In this document: piece by piece, positions 1 through 11,640 of the stretch
Position numbering within the stretch: the stretch's first letter is position 1
How the letters are laid out: every line of letters begins with the position of its first letter
Origin: Augochlora pura
Taxonomy: Eukaryota; Arthropoda; Insecta; Hymenoptera; Halictidae
Direction: 5' to 3'
DNA: 64,000 nucleotides
Assembly (NCBI RefSeq): GCF_028453695.1
Contig: NC_135778.1
Span: 25,843,214-25,907,213, forward strand
Position numbers and translations under genes: made by a program
The notes under the pieces: generated by a model
The model's database searches: none
What the model saw: only the letters and a program-made list of their open reading frames with translations
Told to the model about the DNA's origin: nothing

Positions 1-86
1 AGGATGAAATAAAAGTTCTGTAAAATTTAATAACATAAAAAATAGTTGCAAATCTTTTACGCAAATCACTTTCAAGCTTCAGCTTA
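1..86 (+). repeat. Dispersed repeat, copy 1 (pairs with 4435-4523)
   Basis: The segment shares a long run (AGTTCTGTAAAATTTAATAA and the following bases) with 4435-4523, and both then pass through a related stretch ending in TCAAGCTTCA or TTAAGCTTCA. Both copies are in the same orientation, 4.4 kb apart. The family is not recognised; the copy may begin before the window. Confidence 0.6.
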
Positions 87-359
87 AAATAATAAAAATA
101 CTTCGAATGAAATACTAAATTAAATATCATCTTATAACATTAAATCAACCCAGTACAAAATTAACTCGTATCACTTTTGTTTTAACCTGTTGAATTGTAG
201 ATGAATCTGTCAAGATTACAATCCGGACAGTCGTTCCCAGAAAAATTCTATTCGAGGACTTTTTTTCCTTTCAAAATAAAATATTTAAAAAACCAAAAAG
301 GATATTCAGTAGTTTTCAGAATCTTGTTCGGCACAACAAAATCTAGAAAATTTCCTTTA

Positions 360-800
360 TCATCGACGTCGCGTCTATGACTAAACTATTGCAAACAATT
401 GAGATCGAACCAAGGCGAGAATGCAAGTCGTATCAAGCTTGCATCTATAGCGTTTCGCTGCAATTCTCGCGGCAAAGCCACAGGCGATTTAGTGCCCATA
501 AAGTCACTTTCGTCGGAATCTCTCAGCTTTCGCTACGAGCGATCGAAGGGACGATCCGCGGTTTTCTCACGCAGATAAAATCTGACGCTGCACCGCGCGA
601 TGCACTCGGGAGGACGCGCGCGTACCCTCGTGTCGCAATTATTGCCGGCGGAATAAGTTAATTAATAATTGATCCGTGAACCGGTGGCTTCGATTCGCGC
701 GCCGAATGCTCGCGAGTTAATGATACCCTGCTAGAACCGATTGAAGTTGATTCCGTTCGGCGCGCGGAATTTCAATCAAGCCGATTACGAGCGGAAAACT
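360..800. other. GC-rich island, no gene recognised
   Basis: CpG-rich sequence stands out from AT-rich flanks. A 94-codon reading frame at 377-661 has no recognisable domain and a composition expected of a stop-poor GC-rich stretch. It could be conserved non-coding DNA or an unrecognised exon; sequence alone does not decide. Confidence 0.45.
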
Positions 801-1310
801 GAGGTTCGTTTTACTTCAAAGGCGTTTTGTTTTGTATATCGGATTTATTTTTCAGTGAATATATTCGTCGATGGATTTATTTTTCAATGTATTTTTATTC
901 GTATCTGACAGGTATTAAAAAAATTCAGTCGTATCATATATAAATATTATTCTTTAGTAACATTATTTAAAAAAATTTCATTTATAAAAATTCAAAACTG
1001 CGAAATTCTTCAAAAGTGTCTATTTTATGTTTCCAAAAATTGTTACAAATTGTACAAGCAGAAAAATTCATAATTTGTAGGATTATTATAAATTTGATCA
1101 ATGTACAATTAATATGTTGAAAATCTTTATGTAAATTAAAAATCATCTACGTCAATTCCAAAATAAAACTACCAGATATAGATTCAATTCGTTTCTGGTA
1201 ATTTTAACAAGTTTTACTTAAACAATAATATTAATTTGTTCACCATCATCTCAATAATATAAGAGCATCAAATCTACAGTCTAATAATTAGTTTACGTGT
1301 TTAAAACATC
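800..1310. other. AT-rich spacer
   Basis: Low-complexity AT-rich sequence with no reading frame, repeat or motif that I can support. Confidence 0.5.
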
Positions 1311-1475
1311 TTAATTGCTTACTCGGTTGAAAAAAATTAATTGCTCACTCGCTTGAAAAAATTAATTGCTCGCTTGCTTAAAACGTCTTAATTGCTTATT
1401 CGCTCGAGAAAAAAAATTAATTGCTTGCTTACTAAAAATATCTTAATTGCTTGCTCGCTTTACAAAATCAATTAC
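1310..1475 (+). repeat. Degenerate tandem repeat, unit about 25-33 bp
   Basis: About six successive units read TTAATTGCTCACTCGCTTG or close variants followed by an A-rich spacer of varying length. Units differ by substitutions and by A-run length, so the array is old. Confidence 0.75.
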
Positions 1476-1579
1476 CTATTTTAAAAACATGTTTACCGAA
1501 AAACTTGATTGCCCGCTTAAAACAATTATTCGTTTGCACGAAAAAAACCGAATTGCCGGTCGTAAAAATTAATTTCACG

Positions 1580-1935
1580 TATCCGTAGAAATCGTCGAGT
1601 GACTTCGCGGAGGAAAATTTGCGGGCCGTTCACCCGCCATTTTGTGAAAAAAAGGTGGCGCTCGACTTTGCGGCGAAGCATTAATTCGTGGCCGCCATTT
1701 TGTCGACGTTGTACATTCAAATTGAAACGCGGTTACGTGCCCGTTATAATTCGTACGAGCATTTGCATGCCCACGCCTGCCATCGTTCGCCCTCTCGCGC
1801 TCGTTTACGTCCTTGTGCTGGACCTAACCGTATCTGGATCCCCCCCCCCCCTCCGGTTGCACCTTGCGCTGTACTACGAAATGTTCGCACGCCCCTGGAT
1901 TTCGCGGTCCAGCAAAAGCTTCATTATACTGTATA
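1580..1935. other. GC-rich island with YY1/Pho-like motifs and a C12 run
   Basis: The island holds two CGCCATTTTG motifs in the same orientation (1635-1644 and 1693-1702), the second in the fuller context GGCCGCCATTTTGTC, which resembles the YY1/Pleiohomeotic site. A run of twelve C lies at 1840-1851. Overlapping frames of 163 and 82 codons (from 1599 and 1688) look like GC-island shadows without recognisable domains. A promoter, a Polycomb-type element or plain conserved DNA are all possible. Confidence 0.4.
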
Positions 1936-2059
1936 ATGAACTTGAAATCTTACTCGAAAGGTGCATATTTATGATTTTCGAAGGGTGTCGCTATTCAGTC
2001 AGTCGTGTCTCACGCGGTATTGTGCTGTGGTCTCTTACGAATAATCATGCGATTCAAAT

Positions 2060-3000
2060 ATACTGTTGTTCATACGCAAAATTGTTTTAATCAATTTTTC
2101 AGTAAAATCGACAGAACGAAAGTTCATTTTTACATTTTCCAGTTTGAAGATGCGTTGCACTTTAATGACGATTACGCAATTATTTTTTAATACTTCAGAT
2201 ACTTCTAAATATGGTGATGTAGTAAATAATTGTATTGTCAGTATCTAAATTTGTTTAAATAATTATTATGTTACCAGAGATGCCTGAATGTTATAAGATA
2301 ATTATTATTCTAAAACAATCTCCCGAAGTGGTCAGTTTTGAAGATATTTTCATAAATTAATTCTTGCGAATTCGGTAGACTTTCGTTAATGAAATGATGT
2401 GATTTAATATATAATTGTTAACATGTAAATTTGTTTAAATAAGTGTCATATTGAAAGCGATATCTGAAGTCTTCTCTGATATCTGAGAATTATTTCGTGC
2501 CATAGTTATAGTAATCATGCAATTATAAATTATATCTCATTGTTATATGCATTCTTTTAAACAATATAATATAGTCTTACGGAATACTTCAATCACGCAA
2601 ATACGTTTAAACAATTATTAAAGCACGGGGAACCTGCAAGTTCTTCGCCTAATTTTTGAGCATATTTTCGAGTTTAAAAACATCTTACACTTCAACAACA
2701 ATAGTTATGCAATTGTTTCTTACACTATATTGTTCTGTGAACTTCCTTGGACAAGATGACGCATGTTGATAGAATTTTCGAACGTACAAACATATTTTAA
2801 TAATGATCAAAGTCGGCGAAATTCAATTTCGACTTCGCAAGTATCTTACGCTTCGACGTGAAGAGCTATACAATTTTAACTTATGTAATAGTAGTATATT
2901 TGCGAATCATACAAAATTTATCTTTATGCAAAATAGTCTTCATATATTACAAAGTGCAGACACTGCGTAGACATTTATTTCTTATCTTGGTAATATCGAT
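2060..3000 (+). repeat. Diverged tandem array, unit about 175-180 bp
   Basis: A motif of the form AAATTTGTTTAAATAA recurs at about 2246, 2424, 2598 and 2778 (spacings near 178, 174 and 180), with a likely earlier copy near 2080. A second motif, CATCTTACACTTCAACAAC-like, recurs with the same spacing (near 2141, 2670 and 2840). Units are strongly diverged. The 61- and 60-codon frames here are not credible genes. Confidence 0.65.
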
Positions 3001-3124
3001 AATTTGATATTAATACGATCGTTTTTTAAAACTGTTTAAATGTTTCTAATATTTTGCACTTGGTTTACTTATTTTTGTCATAACTTAATGATAATAGAAC
3101 ACGTTAATATCCTCTTTCTTGATT

Positions 3125-3240
3125 TTCGTTGCACCGCGTGGCGTACGTTAGAGTAAGACACAGCTTTCACGACATGGAGGGGGTGCGCGCCATTTTGAAT
3201 AAGCCGGCGACGCCCATGATCGATAAAACAGTTCTTCGAG
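3125..3240. other. Small GC-rich segment with a CGCCATTTTG motif
   Basis: A short GC-rich block contains one further YY1/Pho-like CGCCATTTTG at 3188-3197, in the same orientation as the two near 1.6-1.7 kb. The 88-codon frame starting at 3129 runs on into AT-rich sequence and is not recognised. Confidence 0.35.
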
Positions 3241-3734
3241 TCTCAGATTTCGAAAAATATCATTGTTTAAAAATTAATAGTAATTTTCTGCCGATTATTA
3301 TGCAATTAACATCACATCGTGATTATTGCATAAATTATAATTTTCTCTGCAAATATATTATCGTCATTGAGATGTTTGGCAAATCCTCTACTTAAACAAA
3401 TATTATTTACTATAAACACGCATTATACTGCGACTAAAGTATTAATAATCGATAAATATATTGAAATTTTAATTTCTATTAAACACATAATACAATTAAA
3501 TATTCTATTGAAAACTTGTAGTAATTTATACATAATAGTATAAATTTACTTTTTAAAAATTCCTCCATTTTGATAATACCGATAATTATTCATAGAAAAT
3601 TTCTAGGATTTTAAATTATTTAATAAACGTTCTTCGCAAGTGAAATTATTAGCATAATTTACAATTGATCAATTTATTTATCCATCGAAAACAGAACTTC
3701 TTATTTTAATAAGTAATCACCCCTTGTCATCGTC

Positions 3735-4152
3735 AAATTTGAATTGAAAGTTGTTGGAATTGAAGTTGTCGTAATTTCGAGAGAGAACGACGCGCAACAA
3801 TCTCTGTTAGCTCATTTTCCTGATCGGAAACTATATTTTGAAATATATACAAGAGATTTTTTATTTATATTATTAGTACTATAGAAATCAGACGCGAGAA
3901 ATGGACTTTGTTCAATAGATTAGCAAACGGCTGTAACTTTGTTAGGTCAATTCGCAAAGAAGACTATCTCTGCTAACTTTAAACGCTGCAGAGTTTGTAA
4001 AATTTGAACAATTGTGATTTTGGACAATAAATTGGATATAGGGAGGTGAGAGTAGAGGTTCCGCTCTATAAGAACTAAAGTAGAATGTTATGCTATTATT
4101 TTTCACGAAGTTACAACAGGTGAAACACCAACAACTTTCAATTCAAGTTCAG
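3735..4152. repeat. Inverted-repeat pair, possible degenerate MITE
   Basis: TTGAATTGAAAGTTGTTGG at about 3739-3757 is matched in reverse complement at about 4128-4146. Similarity continues inward for about 30 bp with mismatches (TGTCGTAATTTCG against TGTTGTAACTTCG). Arms of about 45-50 bp enclose a 0.32 kb centre with no reading frame. No clear target duplication is visible, so the element type is unknown. Confidence 0.55.
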
Positions 4153-4434
4153 CGATCCTTCAGTTTTGATTATTGATACAGTTTTTAGCTTGAGACTCGG
4201 TGTTTGAATTTCAATGTAATATATTTATAATAGATTTGAGTTATTTTGTGGAAGCTAGAGAACGTTTGTTCAGCACTGTGTTTCAGAGACAGGCGATAAA
4301 AAATGGTCGAACGGCGCCCGCCAATGTCGTCGATTCGGCGAGCGTCGCTCAGTAGTTCGAGTCAAAGAATCTAGTGACATTCTCTTCATCGATAACGAAA
4401 ATCGGAAAACTAGTGATAATTGAGCCGTTGATAG

Positions 4435-4523
4435 CAAAAATGAAAAGTTCTGTAAAATTTAATAACATAAGAAATTGTTGCAACTCATTCAGGTAAGTCG
4501 CTTTTAAGCTTCATCGTCTATTT
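4435..4523 (+). repeat. Dispersed repeat, copy 2 (pairs with 1-86)
   Basis: This is the same sequence as 1-86 with scattered mismatches. The segment TTTTAAGCTTCAT is then repeated locally (near 4501 and 4520), suggesting a small internal duplication. Family unknown. Confidence 0.6.
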
Positions 4524-4790
4524 TAAGCTTCATAGTCATCGAGTACCCAGAATGTCCCACTGTATCAAAGTTATTTAACTAACAAAACTAGACAGTGAAC
4601 ATTTATTCAACTAGATGCCATTTGATTTTTTTGCGTTTTAATAAACATTCTAGTAAAATTTCGTTTGGCCCGTATTTGATATTTTTGGGGTATTCTCGAA
4701 ATCTAGTGAAAAATTGTTATCTCCACTCTGTAGATCTTTATGCGTGTATGGCATGCGGAGATTCTTTAAATGCAAGAAAACGAAACGTTG

Positions 4791-4877
4791 TGAACATTTT
4801 CGAGAATCTGGATTCTGACGAGAAGCTGAACATTTTCGAGAATCTGTATTCTGACGAGAAGCTGAACCTTTTTTGAG
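4791..4877 (+). repeat. 36-bp tandem repeat, about 2.4 copies
   Basis: The unit begins TGAACATTTTCGAGAATCTG and ends GACGAGAAGC. The first two copies (4791 and 4827) differ at very few positions; the third is partial. Because 36 is a multiple of three the array stays open, which explains the 93-codon plus-strand and 97-codon minus-strand frames here; neither looks like a real gene. Confidence 0.85.
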
Positions 4878-5022
4878 AATTCCAAACATTTCCGGGACTC
4901 TTAAAATTTTCGAGAACAGACCCCCGGCTTGAACCGATGTCACCCCGACTCGTTCCGATTATTGGGTTCCCGAAGTTTTTGGGTTCCCACGCATCACTGA
5001 TTAAAATTGATCACGATGGCTG

Positions 5023-6135
5023 ATATTCGACATCCTAAACGCTCAGGTGCAACCAAATTTGTTCAAATGTTGGGGAGATCGATGACGGTTGTAACACTTT
5101 GATTTTCGAACACGATTACAAATAACCTATTGTAATTTGCGATGACAATTAATGCAGGAGTCTCTCACTAACTTATCTGTTTTCATCCCGCATCAAAGAA
5201 TGTCCTAGTTAATAGTAAAATATGAGATGCCGGTAAAATGTTACGACTAGCTCCGACTCCAGATCGGTTATAACACACCATGGTGTTCTTTAAGTGCCCA
5301 GTCATTTACAGTTAGAGACCATGGGACTGATTTTTCGTTAAATTTGTTTGTGCTACAAGGTTCCTAGCAATCTTCGTATGCTTTTATATCCATGGTTCCT
5401 TTATCAGATTTTCTAATTGTTGTACGACACATATTAAAAGTTTAATTACGATATTAAATTGTAGCAGTTTTAAACTTATTAGTTAACATAATAAATGCAG
5501 GTACTTGTTTAAATTATAAGAAGAAGAAAATTAGAAGTCTTTTACGGTCGACTCAGACTATTGACGTTGCAATCGTCCCCTGCATTTTCGAACTTCAATT
5601 ATAAATTGTTATTTATAACAAGCTCATCGATGCAAAGTAACTATTAAAATTACTTTAGGATACATGAAATTGAAGATTTAAACGAAGAAGAAGAACATAT
5701 TCTCTAGAAAAGCACTTGTACCACAATTTCAAAGTTTCAAGAAAAGTTAGCTTTTAGATGCCGAAAAGATATTGTCTTCCTTATGCAGATGTATATTTCG
5801 TGTTTACCTAAGTACGATGGATGAGTCTGTGTTAAATTACATTTTACACTACATATCCGGATTGCGTAATAATAACTACCATATATTCCGAGATATTTAA
5901 TCTGTTACAACCGCCCCCGTGATACAAATGTCATCGGTCAACCCCCAACAATAGAAATAAATTTTTAGAACTTCGTGAAATAATTCTCGTCACCAAAATC
6001 TAACGCTGCACTCCACGTGCTGTGCGTTAATGCGACTGCAACTGAAACGCTAGAACAGATCACAGTATCCGGCACCCGAACTCTTTAGCATCCTAAATGC
6101 TCAGGTTGAGCGAAATTCGTCCGAGCGAGCTGCAA
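5023..6135. repeat. Direct and inverted repeat pairs, possibly mobile-element ends
   Basis: Two relationships overlap. GTTGGGG...CGATGACGGTTGTAACA near 5069-5097 is inverted at 5905-5950 (TGTTACAACCGCC ... CGGTCAACCCCCAAC). CATCCTAAACGCTCAGGT at about 5031 recurs directly as CATCCTAAATGCTCAGGT at about 6089. The TG...CA polarity and paired segments could be eroded LTR or TIR ends, but no coding remnant, primer-binding site or full LTR is visible. Confidence 0.3.
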
Positions 6136-7390
6136 TGAAACCGAATCTGAATACCGGCGTGGCACTGAACCAGTCAACTGCATGAAACTAATCTCTTTCC
6201 GATCGATATAACTCTATCACACTGCGATCCGCAACAATCAGGTATCAACGCCGAGATCGTTCCCTCCTCGGAGCTGCACTTGGAACCTCGTCCTCGAACC
6301 CATCCAGCTCCGGTTACCATTCGGCACCCGACATTCTTTCCTCCAGGAAACTCTCCATAAGATCGAGTTCAACATCGACGGGGCGACGGTGTAAAACGTG
6401 TAATGGTATCCGGGCGTCGGTCGCGTGGCTACTTACGTCAGTGGTCCTTGCACCGGGGGCGTATCGTATCCGCAGGTACAAACGGGTCACGACGACGTCG
6501 ATTTTTCGGCGAAGTGGGCCTCGCTACGGAAAATCTGTTCGTCGCGCGTAGAATCGCAAAACGGCGTCGAATCATCCTGTTGGCACCACAATAATCAAAC
6601 TCGCGGCGGAAGAAGATGCCCGTGGACAACGTCGGCGATGGCGATGGCGGCAGCCGACGACGATGGCTGGCGAGCGTCTCGACGCGACTCGACGCGGCGC
6701 GTTTTTCAGTTCGGTGAGGTTTTCGCCGGTTCCGGCCGGACACTGCGCCGGCCACGCAATATTTCCCGGCCGGCACCACGCACTGCCCCCTCGCTTTCCC
6801 GGGGCTTGTGTGTGCCCGGCTATGTGGTGGCCGCGCCCCTGCCGATTCGTGCCGGCCGTTTCCGCCGGCACAGGACTCGTCGGTGTGGGTCAGGCTTTGG
6901 GGTGGCAACGGCCCCGGCGGCGCGGCACCGCTCCACAGAAGGGAGAAAAATCGATAGAGCTGTGTGGGAGCAGGGGTAGGCACAGGCAAGCCGCTCACCC
7001 TTCTTCTTTTTGTCCGCGATTTTCGAGGGCTTTAAAAGCCGCCGCGATTAGCATAAACCACCCCGGCCACCGACCACACCCTTCCCATGCCGCGCCGACC
7101 TATCCCGAAGGCGGAAAGGCTCAGCGACGCCCAGCCGCCCGGCGTCTGAGCTCGCCGCCGCGCCGTTCGGGGAGAAGGGGATGGGCGGGCAGAAATGCCA
7201 CCCTTCCGGACCTGGTCAAGAATGAGTCGGGTGGGGGAAGGGGGCCGACAAAGGGAGAACATGGATTCCGGACATAGGGGTGCTCCGCGTACTGCGGACC
7301 GCTATGCCACGGCGATCTCTAGGCGCGCGCCTCGCTCCGCCGAGAGGCTATTGCTCTCTACGGGCTACAGTGCTCCGGAGCGAGCTAATC
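6000..7390. other. Largest GC-rich, CpG-dense island; promoter or exon candidate
   Basis: About 1.4 kb, especially 6400-7380, is strongly GC- and CpG-rich beside AT-rich flanks. Reading frames of 184 and 204 codons on plus and 186 codons on minus overlap one another almost completely. That is the pattern of a stop-poor GC stretch, not of one real gene; all are rich in R, P, A and G and none shows a domain I recognise. The island could hold a promoter with 5' exon or a conserved regulatory block. Confidence 0.4.
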
Positions 7391-7674
7391 TTTTCACGAA
7401 AATATTTAATTTTGCTACTTTCGTTTGCGGAGAAAGTATTTATTCTTCCTACGAACTGATAACCCTTTGGAACTTTGATCAATGGAATATCAGCTTTGTC
7501 AGGCGATTCTGTAATTAAATGCGACGTTAATGTGAAGTTATAATTTTGTATTTTCAACTTCAAACAATTGATTAATTTGTATAGTTAGGAGCATTCAAAT
7601 ATTATTTTGCTCTATAGGTATCGACGTTCAATAGTATCCATATTTTAGTTGTTTAATTACGGTTTGAACACATT

Positions 7675-7718
7675 TCAACCCTTTGCACTCCAGACCATTC
7701 TGGATGTTGGCTATCAGC
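7675..7718 (-). mobile_element. Terminal fragment of piggyBac-type MITE family A
   Basis: CAACCCTTTGCACTCC followed by CTGGATGTTGGCTATCAGC matches the inverted right end of the elements at 22622-22890 and 58933-59172. The similarity stops after about 45 bp, and the target site is TCAA instead of TTAA, so this is a decayed or truncated terminus. Confidence 0.6.
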
Positions 7719-7719
7719 T

Positions 7720-8960
7720 ACTCCGCGCTCCTTCGTGGCAGAAACGTGCATTTACAGACCATCGTATTATTTAGCAGAGCTTTGGAACTAAGTAACGGAT
7801 TCTAATGATATTGGACTTATATGAATTGATTGACATCGAGAAATATATATTTGCAAAAAAAAATCAATATTTTATTTTTTATAATTTTGTACAGTATGAT
7901 AGAGTTGAAAACACTCCCCGATATGGATTGTAAATCTTTTCCTCCAGTTTTAGACTTGTTTATTTATATTTATAAATTTCACTATACAGTTTCTTCTACA
8001 AACTCTCCTTATCGCTCTTTTCAAGTGGCGCCGAGAAGTGCTCGGACCGCTGTGAGCACGCTTCTCACGTTCCCTTCCAACACAAAACTCGCTGACATTA
8101 GAAAACAATTTGCAAGTGATAATTGTTTAAAGACAACCGCATCACGCTTCGCTCATGGATGCGCCCGGCTGTGGGTGAAGCATACAGTGGTTCTGATTCA
8201 GAAGTTACGTAATATTTTGCCAAAAATTCATAAGAAATTGTGATCATTTTTATTCGATCTTCACTTTTTATTCTAAAAATTTTGCTTGTCTTCGAGTTGG
8301 CTTATAAAGCTAACCGAATGTTCTCATTTTGTTTTATTATCAATTCAAAGAGTATTATTTGCAATATAATATTACGCTTGTATTAAGTGTATTCTATTAA
8401 GGTCTGCGTCCTGATCTCTATGCTTAGTTGAATAAAAATCGTCAGCGCAGTGAATATATATATATATAACTCTACAAATTAACACTAAAAAATTGTAATT
8501 ATTAGGAATTATTGTAAAAAGTATTTTCATCCAAAAATTACGGATTTTATGCATATACGACAAAATGAATAGGTCAAATATAATATTGTAAAGTGATTAG
8601 AACGAATTCAAGTATGTTATCACATTATTCTCAACTTACTATAATTATTAAAAGAAGAGAGACATTTTTATTAAATTTATGTTTCTTACAATTAACTTAA
8701 ACAATTCTTATTGTGTATAATGGTCAGTAGTCTAATTATATGTTATTAAATACATCTGGTAAAAATACATAAACGACAACCGGATCAACTTGGACCCAGA
8801 ACTGCAAGCATCTAATCTAAATTCTAATTATATGACAGTTATATGCAATTAGTAACAATCAATATTACGAATAAATAAAAGAATTAACTCTGATCTCAAC
8901 AAACATGTTTCAATAATGTACAAATTAAAATTAATCGTAAAGCATTGATTGAATCCAACC
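7720..8960. other. AT-rich spacer with a short TA run
   Basis: Mostly AT-rich sequence without support for a gene; a mildly GC-richer patch lies at 8020-8190 and a short (TA)n at about 8455-8468. The 137-codon frame 7830-8243 crosses both compositions and shows no domain. Confidence 0.45.
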
Positions 8961-9330
8961 AGGGCTGCCATAAATGCTGAAAAATGTCTACCCTCTTGGA
9001 TATACTAAGTTAGTTAATTATTCAAGAGAAATAAATCCAATCGAGCCTTTTACGTATTCCCGAGAGAGAGAGAGAGAATGTTGCATTATTATTTTTGCGA
9101 GAACTGGACCGACTGGACTGACCATCTTTGGGCCAGGTGTCGGAATAATCATCTTAACCTCACCCCTTCTCGAAGCTCTGGAAATAATATTAGAAATCTC
9201 TGCCGGGGGATGGTCCCATTGGCCGCACAATTTCTTCGCAAGGCTGGACAAGAAGTCGGCAATTTTTAACCTCGCTTTGCTCCCGGGGTCTTCTCTCAAC
9301 AATTCTCATTTTTATTCAGACTGACCGCAA
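8960..9330. other. Moderately GC-rich segment with (GA)8
   Basis: A segment containing GA dinucleotides at 9062-9077. Frames of 116 codons (plus) and 94 codons (minus) overlap across it and neither has a recognisable family signature. Confidence 0.35.
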
Positions 9331-10149
9331 TATAGTTCGACTGTGAATCTTCGTGCATAATCGGATTCATATTTATCGTTCCACGAAAATCAAATTTAAA
9401 GTTTTTTTAATTGTTTTTTTAAACAAGATTATTTGTTGCAATTATATTAGTGGTTTTCATGTAATCTATTGTTGCTATAAATTGCTCGCAGATCCACATC
9501 TTAACAGCAGTTTATGTTAGTGTCCTATATTTTTCCTAGTCTGGCTTTTAATTAGTTTCTTTATTTCAATCCATAATTGTTTACTGTTGTATTATACTTT
9601 AATAGTTGCATTGCATTATACATTTTGTTCGCAATCCTAAATTTAAGTAGGATAGTGTTTTATATAATTTATACAATATATATTAAATTAAGTATTTTAT
9701 ACGTTATATAATATACTATAATACAATATAATATAAAATAGACTGCAATTAAGCTGTATCATTAGAGCGTTCATTTAGTTAAAAAGGATCTCGAAAGAAA
9801 ATATTACAAAACAAATAAAACGGAAATGACTGGCGGTATTATTTCAAATATAGTACCGAGACCACGGCGTAGTTAATGGAGTTAATTAGTGTAATTGCTT
9901 TGTGTCTTATCTGTGCGGAATTCTGTGTTGAACGTTTGTACTGCAGTCCTTTTGATGATACGCTTTCGCAGAAACACGGGCGGAGGTCTAAATGTTGGGA
10001 AACTGCTTTGAGATTCGCTTCGAGATAATTCTGTCTAGATATTATACGAAGGGGCAGTGTATATTATGGCGCAGTGTTGTACAATACCTATACATACTAC
10101 ACTGTAATAAGACAGTACAAGAGACGACGTAAAAACGAACAGAAGATAA

Positions 10150-10520
10150 TTATCAAAGCAAAACAAGCGCAACATCATTTAGTCATTATACAAATCAAAG
10201 TTATATTATATTTTATTGTGATTGCGTTATATTAATCTCAGTGCAGTTTAAATGCAATATAGTCAAAGTATTATGTAATTCAAAGTCAACACAATTTACA
10301 ATATATTTGAAATATAATTAAAATGCAACATAATTTAATTATTATGTAATTAAAGTCCAACGTAATTTTGTTTATTACCAATTCGAACGGGCCATAATTT
10401 AATTCTTACGCAGATCAAATACAACATAATTCAACTACTGTGCAATAGAAGTATAACTTATATTACTATGCAATTCAAACGAAATATAATTCGATGTAAT
10501 TCGATAAATGAAATATAATT
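10150..10520 (+). repeat. Degenerate AT-rich tandem repeat
   Basis: Variants of CATAATTTAATTATTATGCAATTC recur about every 45-60 bp, with diverged spacers containing CAAANNCAAC-like words. Units are poorly conserved. The rest of 9340-11030 is AT-rich and shows nothing further. Confidence 0.5.
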
Positions 10521-11034
10521 ATATAGAATGTAACTACCGTAATCGCAGTAGTGCGGCAATTACGAAAATTTCCAAGAATCACAAGAAGTAAATGAATGGA
10601 TCATTTAATTGAAGGTATTAAGCGCTTGTTATTTTGATTTTTAAATGGTTTAATTATTTATCGTGTATATCAGTTTATATACCATGTAACATATATGTAT
10701 CACATATTTGAATATAATTCGTTCGTATTACATAACAGATTTTAATGAGTCATATCTACACATATTACTTAATGTACCGATCATCGAGTAATTCACAATA
10801 AAAAATGTTTCGAATAAAATTTAATCAGTACACATTTTCTAACAAATTACAATACTAAATATTAATGAAAGACTTTTTAATTCAACGACAAAACAAAATC
10901 ATTGCTATTTTTATAACATAACTATATATCGTTTACGCACAAATCGGTTCACCTTTGTATTCTGTTTAAAACATTCTTATTGGTGCTTAGTCGAAACTTA
11001 AATAGTTTTCAATATATGACTTTCTTTCCGAGCA

Positions 11035-11640
11035 GCCATAAGATCGCATCACCATGCGCCGTTCATAATGAGCGACGGCCAGTCCCACGTCTCCAGAGCG
11101 TGGTCACCGCGTGTCACTCGCCGCGTCTCGTCGCGTCGTAACAATTGAAACTGGGCCCGTTCGATGGCCGGGAATCGCGCCGCCGCTATTTAATTCTTTT
11201 ACGGCGCGCGTCGCCGGCGTCAGCCCCGCGGACCGCTTGCGCCGATCGTTTTCTTTGCACCGCCGGGACCGATTTCATCCGCTCGGATATGGGCTTCGGT
11301 TCTTGCCGTTTCCGTTCCCGGCGCTACGTGATCCCGTCTCCGAATGGCAGCGAAGAAACGACAGTTTTAGTCAGCGTCCGTCGTAATGGAGAGGTTTCAG
11401 GTTTTATCGGAAATCGCCGGGACGTGTCCTGTCGTACGTATCGTCGATTAGCTTGCGCCATGAAAAATATATTTCACTCGCGGATACCTGCCGCCGTTAA
11501 CACTCGAATGGCGTACTCGGGGTCTGCTCGGACCCAGACTTTCAATCTCCGGAGCAGCATATTTCTTTCAGATTCAGAAGGCAGTTTTATCTTCCGAAAA
11601 TTTTATCATCTCCGAGACGTGAACTTTGTTTTTTTTTAAA
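11035..11640. other. GC-rich island, no gene recognised
   Basis: The sharp rise in GC begins near 11035. Overlapping plus frames of 91 and 164 codons (11111-11386 and 11145-11639) are in different phases of the same GC-rich sequence and resemble no family I recognise. The 164-codon frame runs into a T-run and stops. Confidence 0.4.

Noticed and set aside
6403..7277. Frames up to 204 codons in the GC-rich island
   Set aside because: Plus and minus frames overlap almost fully, composition is that of GC-rich sequence, and no domain is visible; kept only as an island.
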